A stretch of 38,461 nt of DNA from Deltaproteobacteria bacterium (lineage in GTDB: Bacteria > Desulfobacterota > Syntrophia > Syntrophales > JAFGHS01). Numbering within the stretch: the first letter of the stretch is position 1; every line of letters starts with the position of its first letter. This document shows, in pieces, positions 10,157 to 19,785 of the stretch. A program made the position numbers and the translations under genes. Under the pieces are notes generated by a model. That model did not search any database, was not told the DNA's origin, and saw only the letters and a list, made by a program, of their open reading frames with translations. Location: the NCBI GenBank assembly GCA_016928025.1, contig JAFGLN010000111.1:1-38461 (forward strand), given 5' to 3'.

Positions 10157-12562
10157 TTACATCCGCCGGCCCGCAAGCTCCAGAGTTAACGTTTCCCCGG
10201 GTTTGAGACGATGAAACTTGTTTTCATAGACGACACGGATCGGTAGCGCATCACATTTCCTCGACACAACGGTCAGAAAATGTTGAGTCATCGTTATCTC
10301 CAGCCAATTGCCTTTGTATTGAATCGGCATCTTGAGACGCTTTAATTCTTCCGGCATGAAGGGATTGAAATGAATTGCGTTGCGCCGGAATTCGAGTCCC
10401 GTATAGCAACGCTGAACGATGTCCACGGTGCCGGCCATGGCCCCCGCGTGGATGCCTTCATGGGTTGTGCCGCCCTGAATATCCGATATATCGCTCTCCA
10501 ACGCTTCCTGAAATATTTTCCAGGATCGTTGTCGGTCGGACCTGGCGAGAACCCATGAGTGAATCACGTTACTCAATGTCGATCCGTTGGATGTACGTCG
10601 CCGATAGTATTCGATGGTCGCCGGGATCGTGGCGGGATCGAAGCGGTACCCCATATCGTGGAATAGATCCATGAGTTCTTCCGCCGAGAAGAGATAAAAA
10701 ATCATCAGCACATCCGCCTGTTTGGACAGTTTATAGCGGTTGGGCGTGTCTCCTTCCGCCTCGAGAATTCGATCCAAACGCCGGATGTCGCCGTATTTTT
10801 CCCGGTATCCTTCCCAGTCGAATTCTTCGAGGTCCTCGTAACCTTCAAACTGGCTGATAATCATATTCTGTTGGAAAGGAATATACATCTTTTTCATAAT
10901 GTTTTCCCAGTGTTTCAGCTCATTTTCCGTCAGATCAAGCGTGTCCATAATCTCCTGCCGCCTCTGCGCGGAGGGGATATTCAGGCTCCTCGACGCTGTT
11001 TTTATCACCCAAGCAGCCATGATGTTGGTATAGGCATTATTGTTTAAACCCGGTTCGTCAACCGCCGGATAGCCGTCGTGATATTCATCCGGGCCCATGA
11101 CGCCGTTGATTTCATAACGCTGCCGTTTGCTGTTATAGACCGTCAGGCCGGCAAAGAACCTTGCTATTTCAATCATGATCTCAATACCGTGGGACGTCAG
11201 GAAAGCCACATCGTGGGTGATCGTGAAATAATTCCAGACATTGAAGGCAATGGCGGCATTCGCATGACGCTGCAGGTGCGTAAAGTCGGAAATCAATCTG
11301 CCGGATTTAGGATTAAGGTGAAGCGTCTGGGTCTCTTCCCGGCCGTTGCTGCCGCTTTGCCAGGGGTAAAGAGCGCCCCTAAATCCCTGGCGCTTCGCTG
11401 CCAGACGGGCCTGATAGAGGCGGCGATAGCGGTAAAGAAGTAATGACCGGGTCAATTCCGGCGCGTGTACCGTGAGAAATGGAAAGATGAACATCTCATC
11501 CCAAAAGATGTGGCCGCGATAGGCTTCACCATGCCATCCCCTGGCCGGGACCCCGATGTCTTCGTCCATGGAATGCATGCTGACGGTCTGTAAAAGGTGA
11601 AAGACGTGCAGACGCAGGATCATTTGCGTCCGGGGTTCCTTTTCCACGGTCATGTCAAAACGATTCCAGAGATGCCTCCACGCCGTTCGATGGCTTTTCA
11701 AAATGTCTTTAAAGTTGCCTGCCTCTTGAACGGCCTCACAGGCTTCCGCGGACGGCTCCGAAACCGCCGTATCCCGGGAGGTATAGATGGCCGCAATCTT
11801 TTCCACAACAACCGGCTGACCTATTTTCACTTGAATCATTATATCGTCGGCAATGTAACCCACTTCTTCGAAAAGGCGCCGGTCGGCCTTCTGCACCACA
11901 TCACTAATCATAACCCTTGTTTTTGCGGCTTCGGCGATCCGCAAATGCGAGTGAGTGGTTTCGCAAACCAGATAAAGCCCGTCTGATCCTGTCCGGCCCG
12001 TTTCCAACGGATTGAGATGTTTACTGTTCAGAGTTTTGTAACGCTCAACCCCCCCATTGATAACCGTCCCGTCAATGGCGCTATGACCATGCAGACACCC
12101 CGACCAGTTTTGCGGAATGATGGTCGTCGACATGGCAGCTATGTGCTTGTCGGCCATATGGACAAGACGCTCCTGAATGATCCTTGTCTCTTTGCCCTGT
12201 TTGTCTCTAAACAGGACATCCCTTTTGAGAGTACCCTCCAGAAGATTGAGTTCCTGCCGGTAGGACAGGATGTCGACCGCCGTCGTTTTGAACCAGTCAC
12301 CGTCTTCGGGCCGCCATTTCAGCAGGAGATAATTGGGGATATTGACCAGATCTTCGTTTTCGACAATCCGCCCGGCAATTTCCGTTTTGAGTCGGTTATA
12401 TCCCCCGGCAAGGTAAGTGCCGGGGTAATGAATTCTATCGGCTGGGGAGTCCGATGCGGCACCTCTTGTCGCGAAATAGCCGTTGCCCAACGTGCACAGG
12501 GTTTCCCGAAGACCTTCCTTTGCCGGATCGAAATGGTCATATATCAGAAGCCAATCTTCCAT
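10157..12562 (-). CDS. GH65 disaccharide phosphorylase (trehalose/kojibiose/maltose type)
   Basis: The protein has an N-terminal beta-sandwich ('LCTLGNGYFATRGA'), an (alpha/alpha)6 barrel with 'WHGEAYRGHIFWDEMFIFPF', the general acid Glu493 in 'GPDEYHDG', the phosphate-loop region 'GGTTHEGIHAGAMAGT' and a small C-terminal beta domain. GH65 phosphorylases cleave alpha-linked glucose disaccharides with phosphate to give beta-glucose-1-phosphate and glucose. The upstream neighbour has a beta-phosphoglucomutase domain fused to trehalose-phosphate phosphatase, so trehalose is the best guess for substrate. The start at 12562 is supported by AGGTGA upstream and leaves a seven-base gap to the preceding stop. 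An ATG at 12613 would overlap that gene. Confidence 0.88.
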   Translation of the reverse strand: MEDWLLIYDHFDPAKEGLRETLCTLGNGYFATRGAASDSPADRIHYPGTYLAGGYNRLKTEIAGRIVENEDLVNIPNYLLLKWRPEDGDWFKTTAVDILSYRQELNLLEGTLKRDVLFRDKQGKETRIIQERLVHMADKHIAAMSTTIIPQNWSGCLHGHSAIDGTVINGGVERYKTLNSKHLNPLETGRTGSDGLYLVCETTHSHLRIAEAAKTRVMISDVVQKADRRLFEEVGYIADDIMIQVKIGQPVVVEKIAAIYTSRDTAVSEPSAEACEAVQEAGNFKDILKSHRTAWRHLWNRFDMTVEKEPRTQMILRLHVFHLLQTVSMHSMDEDIGVPARGWHGEAYRGHIFWDEMFIFPFLTVHAPELTRSLLLYRYRRLYQARLAAKRQGFRGALYPWQSGSNGREETQTLHLNPKSGRLISDFTHLQRHANAAIAFNVWNYFTITHDVAFLTSHGIEIMIEIARFFAGLTVYNSKRQRYEINGVMGPDEYHDGYPAVDEPGLNNNAYTNIMAAWVIKTASRSLNIPSAQRRQEIMDTLDLTENELKHWENIMKKMYIPFQQNMIISQFEGYEDLEEFDWEGYREKYGDIRRLDRILEAEGDTPNRYKLSKQADVLMIFYLFSAEELMDLFHDMGYRFDPATIPATIEYYRRRTSNGSTLSNVIHSWVLARSDRQRSWKIFQEALESDISDIQGGTTHEGIHAGAMAGTVDIVQRCYTGLEFRRNAIHFNPFMPEELKRLKMPIQYKGNWLEITMTQHFLTVVSRKCDALPIRVVYENKFHRLKPGETLTLELAGRRM

Positions 12563-12569
12563 GGTCGCA

Positions 12570-14138
12570 TCACCTTTCTTCTGCCAGTAGAAGTAGAAAT
12601 CGTCTGACCTCATCGGGGTTTTTCAGATAATATCCGGCCGCTGTCGGGAAAGGCCGGTCCCAAACGACAATACCGCAACCCTTTTCTATTAAAACTTTAA
12701 ATGCGTCTTCATCCGTTACATCGTCACCGATATAAAACGGCAAAATATCTTCTCTATCCAGTTTCAAGGATCTCAGCAGAAACTGCAGCGCCTTGCCCTT
12801 GTTCCAGTCCATGGCCGGCTGCAATTCAAAGACCTTTTTGCCGAAGGCCTTGCGGAGCTTGCGGTGTTTAACCACCATATCATCAACGGCCGCTTCCACC
12901 GCCGGCACATTTTCCGAATCAACCAGTCGATAGTGCGCGGCGATACCTAATTTCTTTCGTTCCACCAGAGTGCCTTCAATCGGAGCAAGCTTTGCGCGCA
13001 ATTCTCCTTCCGCTTGATCAAGGAGAGGCATAAACGAAAGGGCTTCGCTGTTTTCCGGCCGGATATTCCCGGGACCGGCGATTTCGAATCCGTGACTTCC
13101 TGCGTAGACCAGATCGTCGATGCCCACAAGACGCCGAATATCGGCCAAACCGCGGCCGCTGATGATACCGACGGCGCAGGAGCGGGACAGTGTCAGCAGG
13201 GCCGACCGCATGTCTTCGTTTAAAACGGCCTGATCGGGGGTAGCGACGATGGGGGTCAGGGTTCCGTCATAGTCCAGAAAAACCACTGGCTGCCTGTTCT
13301 TCAAACGATCTTTTATTTGATCAAATTGATCCAGGGCCGACGGCAATTCCTTAATTACTCCCGACCGATCGGCTTCCTCACCGTCGATGTCGATCTCTGA
13401 AAGATCATTCACCGCCAGATCAGCGCCATACGCCAGGAGCTTTTCCGGATCGCCGTCTCTCGAAACGCCGATCACCAGACCGAATTCCCCCGCCCTTGCC
13501 GCTCGAACACCCGCTATGGCATCCTCAATAACAGCGGCGCGCCGCGGCTCGACTCGCAGCCTGTGGGTGGCTTCCAGAAAGATATCCGGATCCGGTTTGC
13601 CCAAAATGCCCAATCTTGCCGCATCGACGCCGTCGACCCGGACATCAAAGAATTCCTGGATGCCGGCGCGCTCCATAACCATGGCGCAGTTTTTACTCGC
13701 TGACACAACGGCGGTCCTGATCCCCAAGCCTTTTAATTGATGGATAAAATCCAGGGTCGTCGAATAGGGTTCAACGCCATCCTGTTCCAGGTTCTCCTGG
13801 AACAGGCGGTTTTTCATGTTGCCCACGGCATGGACCGTACCCCATCCCGGTGCGTCCTCGGGGCGGCCCTCGGGCAGGTTGATGGACCTCGATTTCAGGA
13901 AACTCCGAATACCTTCTTCGCGGGATTTACCGTCTACATAAAGCCTGTAGTCCCTGTCCCGGTCGAAGGGCTTGATTTCCGAATCATGGTTTCGGGCCCA
14001 CAGGGTCAACACGGCATCAAATGTCTTCTTCCAGGCCGCGGCATGAACCGCCGCCGTTTTCGTCACGACACCATCGAGATCAAAAATGACCGCATCCATA
14101 TCTTTCAGAGGGATTTTTGTTTTTGCTTCCTTTGTCAT
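12570..14138 (-). CDS. Fusion of beta-phosphoglucomutase-like HAD and trehalose-6-phosphate phosphatase
   Basis: This 522-residue protein carries two complete HAD phosphohydrolase units. Residues about 14-245 look like beta-phosphoglucomutase: D20-L-D22 in 'VIFDLDGVV', 'AVVSASKNC', 'GKPDPDIFLEA' and 'VIEDAIAGVRAARAG'. Residues about 285-520 look like OtsB: D289-Y-D291 in 'FLDYDGTLTPI', 'GIISGRGLADIRRLVG', 'YAGSHGFEI' and 'FYIGDDVTDEDAF'. The second unit would make trehalose from trehalose-6-phosphate; the first would turn beta-glucose-1-phosphate, the product of the GH65 neighbour, into glucose-6-phosphate. AAGGAG six bases before the ATG at 14138 fixes the start; an upstream ATG at 14162 lacks a site. 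No OtsA (trehalose-6-phosphate synthase) is seen in the window. Confidence 0.88.
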   Translation of the reverse strand: MTKEAKTKIPLKDMDAVIFDLDGVVTKTAAVHAAAWKKTFDAVLTLWARNHDSEIKPFDRDRDYRLYVDGKSREEGIRSFLKSRSINLPEGRPEDAPGWGTVHAVGNMKNRLFQENLEQDGVEPYSTTLDFIHQLKGLGIRTAVVSASKNCAMVMERAGIQEFFDVRVDGVDAARLGILGKPDPDIFLEATHRLRVEPRRAAVIEDAIAGVRAARAGEFGLVIGVSRDGDPEKLLAYGADLAVNDLSEIDIDGEEADRSGVIKELPSALDQFDQIKDRLKNRQPVVFLDYDGTLTPIVATPDQAVLNEDMRSALLTLSRSCAVGIISGRGLADIRRLVGIDDLVYAGSHGFEIAGPGNIRPENSEALSFMPLLDQAEGELRAKLAPIEGTLVERKKLGIAAHYRLVDSENVPAVEAAVDDMVVKHRKLRKAFGKKVFELQPAMDWNKGKALQFLLRSLKLDREDILPFYIGDDVTDEDAFKVLIEKGCGIVVWDRPFPTAAGYYLKNPDEVRRFLLLLAEER

Positions 14139-14169
14139 GATCCGCTCCTTGTGAAGCACCAAAATCGGG

Positions 14170-16839
14170 TTAATAATGCCTGCGCCGCCGAATGAATTTA
14201 TCTACCTCCACCACCAAAACAACCATCAACGCAACACCGGTAATTCTAACCCACTCCATAACGGTCAGGGCCTCCGTCCGGAAAATCCACTGCAGGGTCG
14301 GGGCGTAAACCACAGCAATCTGGGCCAGAAAGGCGGCAATCATGCTGAAAAAAAGAAATGAATTGCTCAGCGGATTCATCAGGAAGACGGAACGGCTCTC
14401 GGAACGGCAGTTCCAGGCCTGGAAAAACTGAAAGATAACCATGGTTGTCATCGCCATCGTTCGGGCGTGCTCCAGGGATACATTTTCTTTTAGTGCTGTA
14501 TAAAAGACATGGATCACGCCGACGGCAATGACAATCCCGACCAGAATCCCCCTTTCGTACATGAGACGAGACATGATGCCTGCATCGGTTTTCCGCGGCT
14601 TCCGTTGGAGGATATCTTTCTCCCCCGGTTCGAAGGCGAGGGCCACATCCTGAAGGCCGTTGGTCACGAGGTTGATCCAGAGGAGCTGGGCGGCAACGTA
14701 GGGCACGGGAATCTCAAGGACCATGGCTATCAGGATGGAAAGAATCGCGGCAAATCCGGTGGGAATGAGAAAAAGCGTTACTTTACGGATATTGTCGAAG
14801 ACGATTCTCCCCTCTTCCACAGCGTTAAGGACAGTGGCAAAGTTATCGTCCGTCAAAACCATATCCGCCGCCTCACGCGCCACATCCGTTCCGCCTTTTC
14901 CCATAGCAGCACCGATATGGGCCGCTTTCAGGGCCGGTGCGTCATTGACGCCGTCTCCCGTTACCGCGACGATCTCTCCCTGACGCTTATACTGCTGAAC
15001 GATCCGCAACTTATGTTGCGGCGACACCCGCGCATAAATCGATGTCTCCCGCACACGCTCGTAAAGTTCATCGTCGTCCATCTCCTCAACCTGCTTTCCG
15101 GTAACGGCCGGAGCGCTCCCGTCCGCCAGCCCGATGGTCTTTCCGATGGCCGCTGCCGTCACGGCATGGTCGCCCGTAATCATGACAACCCGGATGCCGG
15201 CTTCCCGGCAGGCCTCAATGGCGGCAACCGCCTCCGGTCTCGGCGGATCGATCATTCCCTGCAGACCCGCGCAGACGAGATCGTTGCCCAAGGTCTCGGG
15301 CTTAAACCGGTCCAATGGCACCCCTTCGGGCAATTCTTTATAGGCCATCGCCAACACCCGTAAACCGTCCTGAGCAAATCTCTCCGACGTTTTCATGATC
15401 CGTTCGCGGTCGAGCGCACTGCCTGATGTCAGAGACGCACACATCTCTATGACCTTTTCCGGCGCCCCTTTGACAAAAATCACCTTCGATTCGCCACGTT
15501 GATGAAGTGTCGCCATAAAGCCCAATTCCGATTCGAAGGGAATAATCCCGATCCGGGGATAAGCCATCATTTCCTCTTGCGCGTTGAGACCCGCCTTCAT
15601 GGCGGACACGATCAGCGCCCCTTCCGTCGGGTCTCCGTCCACATGGTAGCGTTCGTCTTCCCGATAAACGTGAGATTCGTTACACAGCATGCCGATGCGA
15701 AAAAGTCCGCACAAGGACGCCATGGAAACCGCATCCGCCGAATCCCAGTCATGCAGTATTTCGCCGCCTTCCGGATCATAGCCGGTGCCGGTGATTTCAT
15801 AAGCGTTCCGCCCGTCACAGATCACTTTGACGGTCATTTCATTTTTGGTCAGCGTGCCCGTTTTATCAGAGCAAATAACCGTCGTACTTCCCAGAGTTTC
15901 CACGGCGGAAAGTTTACGGATGACGGCATTGCGCCGGGCCATGCGGCCGATTCCGATAGCCATGGTCACCGTCACGACAATCGGCAACCCCTCGGGGACG
16001 GCGGCAACCGATGCCGCCACGGCCACCGTAAAGATCTCCGCCAGGGTCAGGCCCATTAAGACGCCCAGAACAATAATGGCGGCAGCGCTGCCCAAAACCA
16101 GCACGCCGATGAATTTCGAGAACTTGATAATTTTAAGCTGCAGGGGCGTTTGTGAAACGGAAAGGGCCTTCACCTCACGGGCAATGCCTCCCAGAACCGT
16201 TTGAAGGCCGGTGGCGACAACAACCCCGCGCGCGCGTCCTGTGGTAACCACCGTCCCCATGAATGCCATGTTTGTCTGGTCTCCGGCAATCAGGCTGTCC
16301 TCTTTAATCGGCCCGGTGGTCTTCTCAACAGGAATGGACTCCCCTGTAAGAGATGCCTCATCTATTCTCAATTCCATCGCGTCCAAAAGCCTCAAATCAG
16401 CAGGTACCTTTGCTCCCGAGGACAGCATCACGATATCGCCGGGAACCAGCTTTTCACTCGGAATCTCCATCTCTTTTTCTTCACGAAGCACTCTGGCTTT
16501 CGGTACAATCATATTCCGGAGGGCCCGTACGCTGGTTTCCGCCTTGTACTCCTGAAAATATCCGACAACAGCATTGATGATCAGAACGGCGACGATAACG
16601 CCCATATCAATGTACTCCGCGAGAACAGCCGTCACGACCGCCGCCACCATAAGAATATAGATTAAGGGACTTTTGAATTGTTGAAGGAAGATCGTCAAGC
16701 GACTGATTCCCTCACCTTCAGGCAATTTGTTAGGGCCGTATCGTTGCATCCGGTCGGCAACCTCCGCGGCCGTGAGACCTTCCGGACGGGAAGCAGTTTC
16801 TTTGAGAACCCTATCGGCGTCAAGCTGGTACCAGTTCAC
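14170..16839 (-). CDS. P-type cation-transporting ATPase (P2-like)
   Basis: This 889-residue inner-membrane pump has the N-terminal cation-ATPase domain ('GLTAAEVADRMQRYGPNKLPE'), the actuator 'LTGESIPV', M4 'VPEGLP', the phosphorylated Asp325 in 'CSDKTGTLT', the hinge 'TGDGVNDAPALK', and a C-terminal domain of about six helices. M4 keeps the Glu of Ca2+ pumps, but M5 reads 'LIPTGFAAIL', lacking the SERCA Asn and Glu ligands, and M6 reads 'NLVTNGLQD', with Asn for the key Asp. The transported ion therefore cannot be assigned. The start is the GTG at 16839, because AAGGAGG lies seven bases upstream; an in-frame ATG at 16887 precedes that site. It is the first gene of the trehalose operon. Confidence 0.9.
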   Translation of the reverse strand: MNWYQLDADRVLKETASRPEGLTAAEVADRMQRYGPNKLPEGEGISRLTIFLQQFKSPLIYILMVAAVVTAVLAEYIDMGVIVAVLIINAVVGYFQEYKAETSVRALRNMIVPKARVLREEKEMEIPSEKLVPGDIVMLSSGAKVPADLRLLDAMELRIDEASLTGESIPVEKTTGPIKEDSLIAGDQTNMAFMGTVVTTGRARGVVVATGLQTVLGGIAREVKALSVSQTPLQLKIIKFSKFIGVLVLGSAAAIIVLGVLMGLTLAEIFTVAVAASVAAVPEGLPIVVTVTMAIGIGRMARRNAVIRKLSAVETLGSTTVICSDKTGTLTKNEMTVKVICDGRNAYEITGTGYDPEGGEILHDWDSADAVSMASLCGLFRIGMLCNESHVYREDERYHVDGDPTEGALIVSAMKAGLNAQEEMMAYPRIGIIPFESELGFMATLHQRGESKVIFVKGAPEKVIEMCASLTSGSALDRERIMKTSERFAQDGLRVLAMAYKELPEGVPLDRFKPETLGNDLVCAGLQGMIDPPRPEAVAAIEACREAGIRVVMITGDHAVTAAAIGKTIGLADGSAPAVTGKQVEEMDDDELYERVRETSIYARVSPQHKLRIVQQYKRQGEIVAVTGDGVNDAPALKAAHIGAAMGKGGTDVAREAADMVLTDDNFATVLNAVEEGRIVFDNIRKVTLFLIPTGFAAILSILIAMVLEIPVPYVAAQLLWINLVTNGLQDVALAFEPGEKDILQRKPRKTDAGIMSRLMYERGILVGIVIAVGVIHVFYTALKENVSLEHARTMAMTTMVIFQFFQAWNCRSESRSVFLMNPLSNSFLFFSMIAAFLAQIAVVYAPTLQWIFRTEALTVMEWVRITGVALMVVLVVEVDKFIRRRRHY

Positions 16840-17012
16840 GACTTGTCCTCCTTGGGGATTTGATCTTTTTTGACCGTAAAAGTGCAATGATTCTGTGACA
16901 AGGTTGATTTGAAAGTTGCTGAAGATTTAGTTGTTTAATGGGGAATTTTAAGGGAATCTGACGTTTATTGTCAAGAAATAACTACACAGGAGGCTTTTTG
17001 CTGTCCATTCCC

Positions 17013-17042
17013 TTGACATGGAAAGCGATTCTTATGTATATT
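17013..17042 (+). promoter_or_regulatory. Candidate sigma-70 promoter before the beta-barrel gene
   Basis: A perfect TTGACA at 17013-17018 is followed after 18 bases by TATATT at 17037-17042, on the strand of the gene at 17175. The rest of the 335-base divergent region 16840-17174 is AT-rich and contains no gene; it should also hold the leftward promoter of the ATPase operon, which I could not place with confidence. Confidence 0.5.
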
Positions 17043-17174
17043 CAGCGGCAAGTGAAGTAAGTTGTTGGTTGCTCAATATTTTTTAATGGGGCTCATCCAA
17101 ACTGTCAGGATTTAGACTCAATCCATTTTAAATAATTTTTGATAAACCTTAACCAATCAAGAGGAGGTCATACG

Positions 17175-18194
17175 ATGGTTTCGTTTCGATACGCTTTTTA
17201 TTTTTTTAATGTTTTTATCCTGCTAACATTGATGGCAGCACCAGTCGGGGCGCAGATGCCGCACCATGAAAGTGGAAGCCAGCAATCCGGCGGCGGGGGA
17301 ACGACCAATCAGACGATGCCCGTGGCAGCCAGCAATCCGGACATCATCATTCCTGATACATTCACGGAGCCGGAACCCATGCTGGAGCCGGAAGCGCCGC
17401 CACCGCCGCTCGGTATCGGAGTTGGCCTGAACATCCTTTGGAGCAAACACGTTCAGGCCTATGTCCTGCCCATCTCCTATAAGATAACCCCCGATTTGAA
17501 GATAGAGGCGTCCGTTCCCTACATTCGTAAGAAACTTCAAGGCGAATACACCAACGAAGAACTAAAGGCAGATGGAATCGGAGACGTCTCAATAGGTGCC
17601 AAATATCGCTATGGCGATGAGAACCGCATCCAGGGCGTGACAAAGGTAACCATCAAGCTTCCCACCGGAGAATACAAACAATTTGAAAACAGAACCGAGC
17701 AGTTGGCCCTGGGGAGTGGTTCCTATGATTTCAGCATCAATCAGACCGTCAGCAAACTTATCGGCCCCTACCGGCTTTTGGCAAATCTGGGCTATCGCAT
17801 AAATACGGAAAACGATTATGTCGAAACGGATATTTTCGGGCGAAGCGTTCAGTTTGAAAACCGCGTCGGCAACACATTTAATTATCTGGTCGGTGTTCAG
17901 TATACCACGCCTTTGAAAGGTCTTGTTCTATACCTTCATGCGTCGGGACTGATCCAGGAAAGGAGCCATATCAAGGAGACGGACACCTCCGACGGCAGTC
18001 TTATTCGTGATGAAGACAAGCAGGACCGGCTAAAAACCTTTGATTTAAATCCGGGAGCGATGTTTATGATAACGGCCAATGCAGGGGTCCGTTTGGGTGT
18101 TTTCATACCCCTGTTCACCGCGTTCGACCCTGATGTGAACAGCCACGCGTCACGCGAATGGGTCGCCGATATTGGGTTTGTGGGCAGATTTTAA
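17175..18194 (+). CDS. Outer-membrane beta-barrel protein (Phenol_MetA_deg-like)
   Basis: This 339-residue protein has a clear signal peptide ('YFFNVFILLTLMAAPVGAQ', cut after AQ) and a low-complexity Gly/Pro/Glu-rich linker. It then has alternating strands rich in aromatic and Gly residues, including 'KVTIKLPTGEYKQ', and ends in an aromatic residue ('DIGFVGRF'), as outer-membrane barrels do. The strand pattern recalls the Phenol_MetA_deg/transporter family, whose members have no settled function. AGAGGAGG precedes the ATG at 17175; an earlier ATG at 17139 lies before this site. It precedes the sigma-54 activator by 63 bases in the same direction. Confidence 0.75.
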   Translation: MVSFRYAFYFFNVFILLTLMAAPVGAQMPHHESGSQQSGGGGTTNQTMPVAASNPDIIIPDTFTEPEPMLEPEAPPPPLGIGVGLNILWSKHVQAYVLPISYKITPDLKIEASVPYIRKKLQGEYTNEELKADGIGDVSIGAKYRYGDENRIQGVTKVTIKLPTGEYKQFENRTEQLALGSGSYDFSINQTVSKLIGPYRLLANLGYRINTENDYVETDIFGRSVQFENRVGNTFNYLVGVQYTTPLKGLVLYLHASGLIQERSHIKETDTSDGSLIRDEDKQDRLKTFDLNPGAMFMITANAGVRLGVFIPLFTAFDPDVNSHASREWVADIGFVGRF

Positions 18195-18257
18195 TATTCC
18201 AACGACCCGAGCATTAATTGTCCGCTTAGATGCATGGCAAACGGAATAGATTGAAAG

Positions 18258-19583
18258 ATGGAAGCGAAAGATATTATATTAGATTCTATTGCCGACGGTG
18301 TTTTCACGGTTGATCTTGACTGGCACATCACCTCCTTTAACCGGGCGGCGGAAAAAATCACCGGCGTGCCCCGTGAAGAAGCTATCGGCCAGCAATGCCG
18401 TGATGTCTTAAAAGCGGACATTTGCGAAAAAAACTGCTGCCTGAAAGAAACCCTGGCTTCAGGCAAGGCTATTGTCAATAAGACTGTTCACATCGTTAAT
18501 GCCGAGGGCGAGCGCCTGCCGATCAGCATTTCCACTGCCTTGCTGCGGGACGACAGCGGCACCATCATCGGGGCCGTGGAAACCTTCCGGGATATCAGTA
18601 TTGAAGAAAAGCTCCGGAAAACCATCAAGGAAGCTTACTCCTTTGAAGATATCATCTCGCGAAATCACCGGATGCACCGGCTGTTCGGCATCTTGACCGA
18701 CGTTGCCGCCAGTATGAGCACCGTCTTGATCGAGGGGGAAAGCGGCACAGGGAAAGAGTTGTTTGCCCGGGCCATTCATAATTTGAGTCCCAGAAAAAAC
18801 CGGCCGTTCATCGCGGTTAATTGCGGTGCCCTGCCGGACACACTCCTGGAATCCGAGCTTTTCGGTTACAAGGCCGGCGCCTTTACGGATGCGAAAAAAG
18901 ATAAACCGGGGCGTTTCAAACTCGCCGATAAAGGAACGATTTTTCTGGATGAAATCGGAGACATTTCACCGGCCCTGCAGATACGTCTCCTGCGGATCAT
19001 CCAGGAAAAGACGTACGAACCCCTGGGATCGGTTGAAACGGTAAACGCCGATGTCCGGATTATTGCGGCGACAAATAAAAAGCTGGCTGACCTGGCGAAA
19101 GAGGGAAAATTTCGTGAAGACCTTTATTATCGAATCAATGTATTGCGTTTGGAGTTACCGCCGCTCAGGGAAAGGATGGAAGACATCCCGCTGCTTGTTG
19201 AACACTTTATCCGGCATTTCAACGCGATGCAAAACAAGGATATTGCGGGCATATCAGACGCCGCGCTCGCCTGCCTCATGTCCTATGAATATCCGGGCAA
19301 CATTCGTGAACTGGAAAATATCATCGAGCGGGCATTCATCATGTGTAAATCCGGCGAGATTGAACCGCACCATCTGCCGGAATTCTGCAATACTTTAAAA
19401 GAGGATGACCAACATACAGGACCGACGGAAAATATGTCCATCAAAGATATGGAAGCGATCTTTTTGACCAACACCCTGCGGAAAAACGCATGGAATCGAA
19501 CGAAAACGGCAAAGCAACTGGGCATCCACAAAAGCACGCTGTTTCGAAAAATCAAAGCGCTTAACATAAAAATTCCTGAATAA
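18258..19583 (+). CDS. PAS-domain sigma-54-dependent transcriptional activator
   Basis: This 441-residue regulator has a PAS domain (about 5-120), a sigma-54 AAA+ domain (about 130-370) and a Fis-type helix-turn-helix at the C-terminus ('NRTKTAKQLGIHKSTLFRKIK'). Walker A is 'GESGTGKE' from G160, Walker B is 'GTIFLDEIGD', and the sigma-54 contact loop is GAFTDA at 207-212 instead of the canonical GAFTGA. The PAS domain holds Cys56, Cys60 and Cys61 (C-x3-CC), which could bind a metal or sense redox state. The gene lies directly upstream of the ORP-type genes. In Desulfovibrio an equivalent sigma-54 regulator controls the orange-protein operons, so the same role is likely here. Confidence 0.92.
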   Translation: MEAKDIILDSIADGVFTVDLDWHITSFNRAAEKITGVPREEAIGQQCRDVLKADICEKNCCLKETLASGKAIVNKTVHIVNAEGERLPISISTALLRDDSGTIIGAVETFRDISIEEKLRKTIKEAYSFEDIISRNHRMHRLFGILTDVAASMSTVLIEGESGTGKELFARAIHNLSPRKNRPFIAVNCGALPDTLLESELFGYKAGAFTDAKKDKPGRFKLADKGTIFLDEIGDISPALQIRLLRIIQEKTYEPLGSVETVNADVRIIAATNKKLADLAKEGKFREDLYYRINVLRLELPPLRERMEDIPLLVEHFIRHFNAMQNKDIAGISDAALACLMSYEYPGNIRELENIIERAFIMCKSGEIEPHHLPEFCNTLKEDDQHTGPTENMSIKDMEAIFLTNTLRKNAWNRTKTAKQLGIHKSTLFRKIKALNIKIPE

Positions 19584-19650
19584 GGCGTTTGCATGCATTT
19601 TCGGAGAAGATGAATTTTTCTATGTTTAAATTTAGAATATCCTGCAATCA

Positions 19651-19701
19651 AGTCGCATTATTGCAAAACAAAAACCATTATTATTTTGCAATAATGCGAC
19701 T
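19651..19701. promoter_or_regulatory. 18-bp perfect dyad, possible activator site or terminator
   Basis: AGTCGCATTATTGCAAAA at 19651-19668 is repeated in perfect inverse at 19684-19701, with a 15-base spacer. It lies about 70 bases after the activator stop and about 110 bases before a candidate -24/-12 promoter. That distance suits an upstream activator site for the sigma-54 regulator. The arm is followed by CTTTTCTTG, so a terminator is also possible. The rest of 19584-19825 shows no gene. Confidence 0.65.
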
Positions 19702-19785
19702 CTTTTCTTGTTAAGAAAGTCCTCCACGGAAAATCATGCAAGTTAACAATTCGTTATCGTTCAACTAATAATTATTTCTTGTCAT

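Noticed and set aside
12017-12607. Plus-strand frame of 196 codons
   Set aside because: It lies antisense to the GH65 gene, which has full domain structure and catalytic residues.
14509-15363. Long plus-strand frame of 284 codons
   Set aside because: It is a shadow of the P-type ATPase gene on the other strand, whose motifs are complete.
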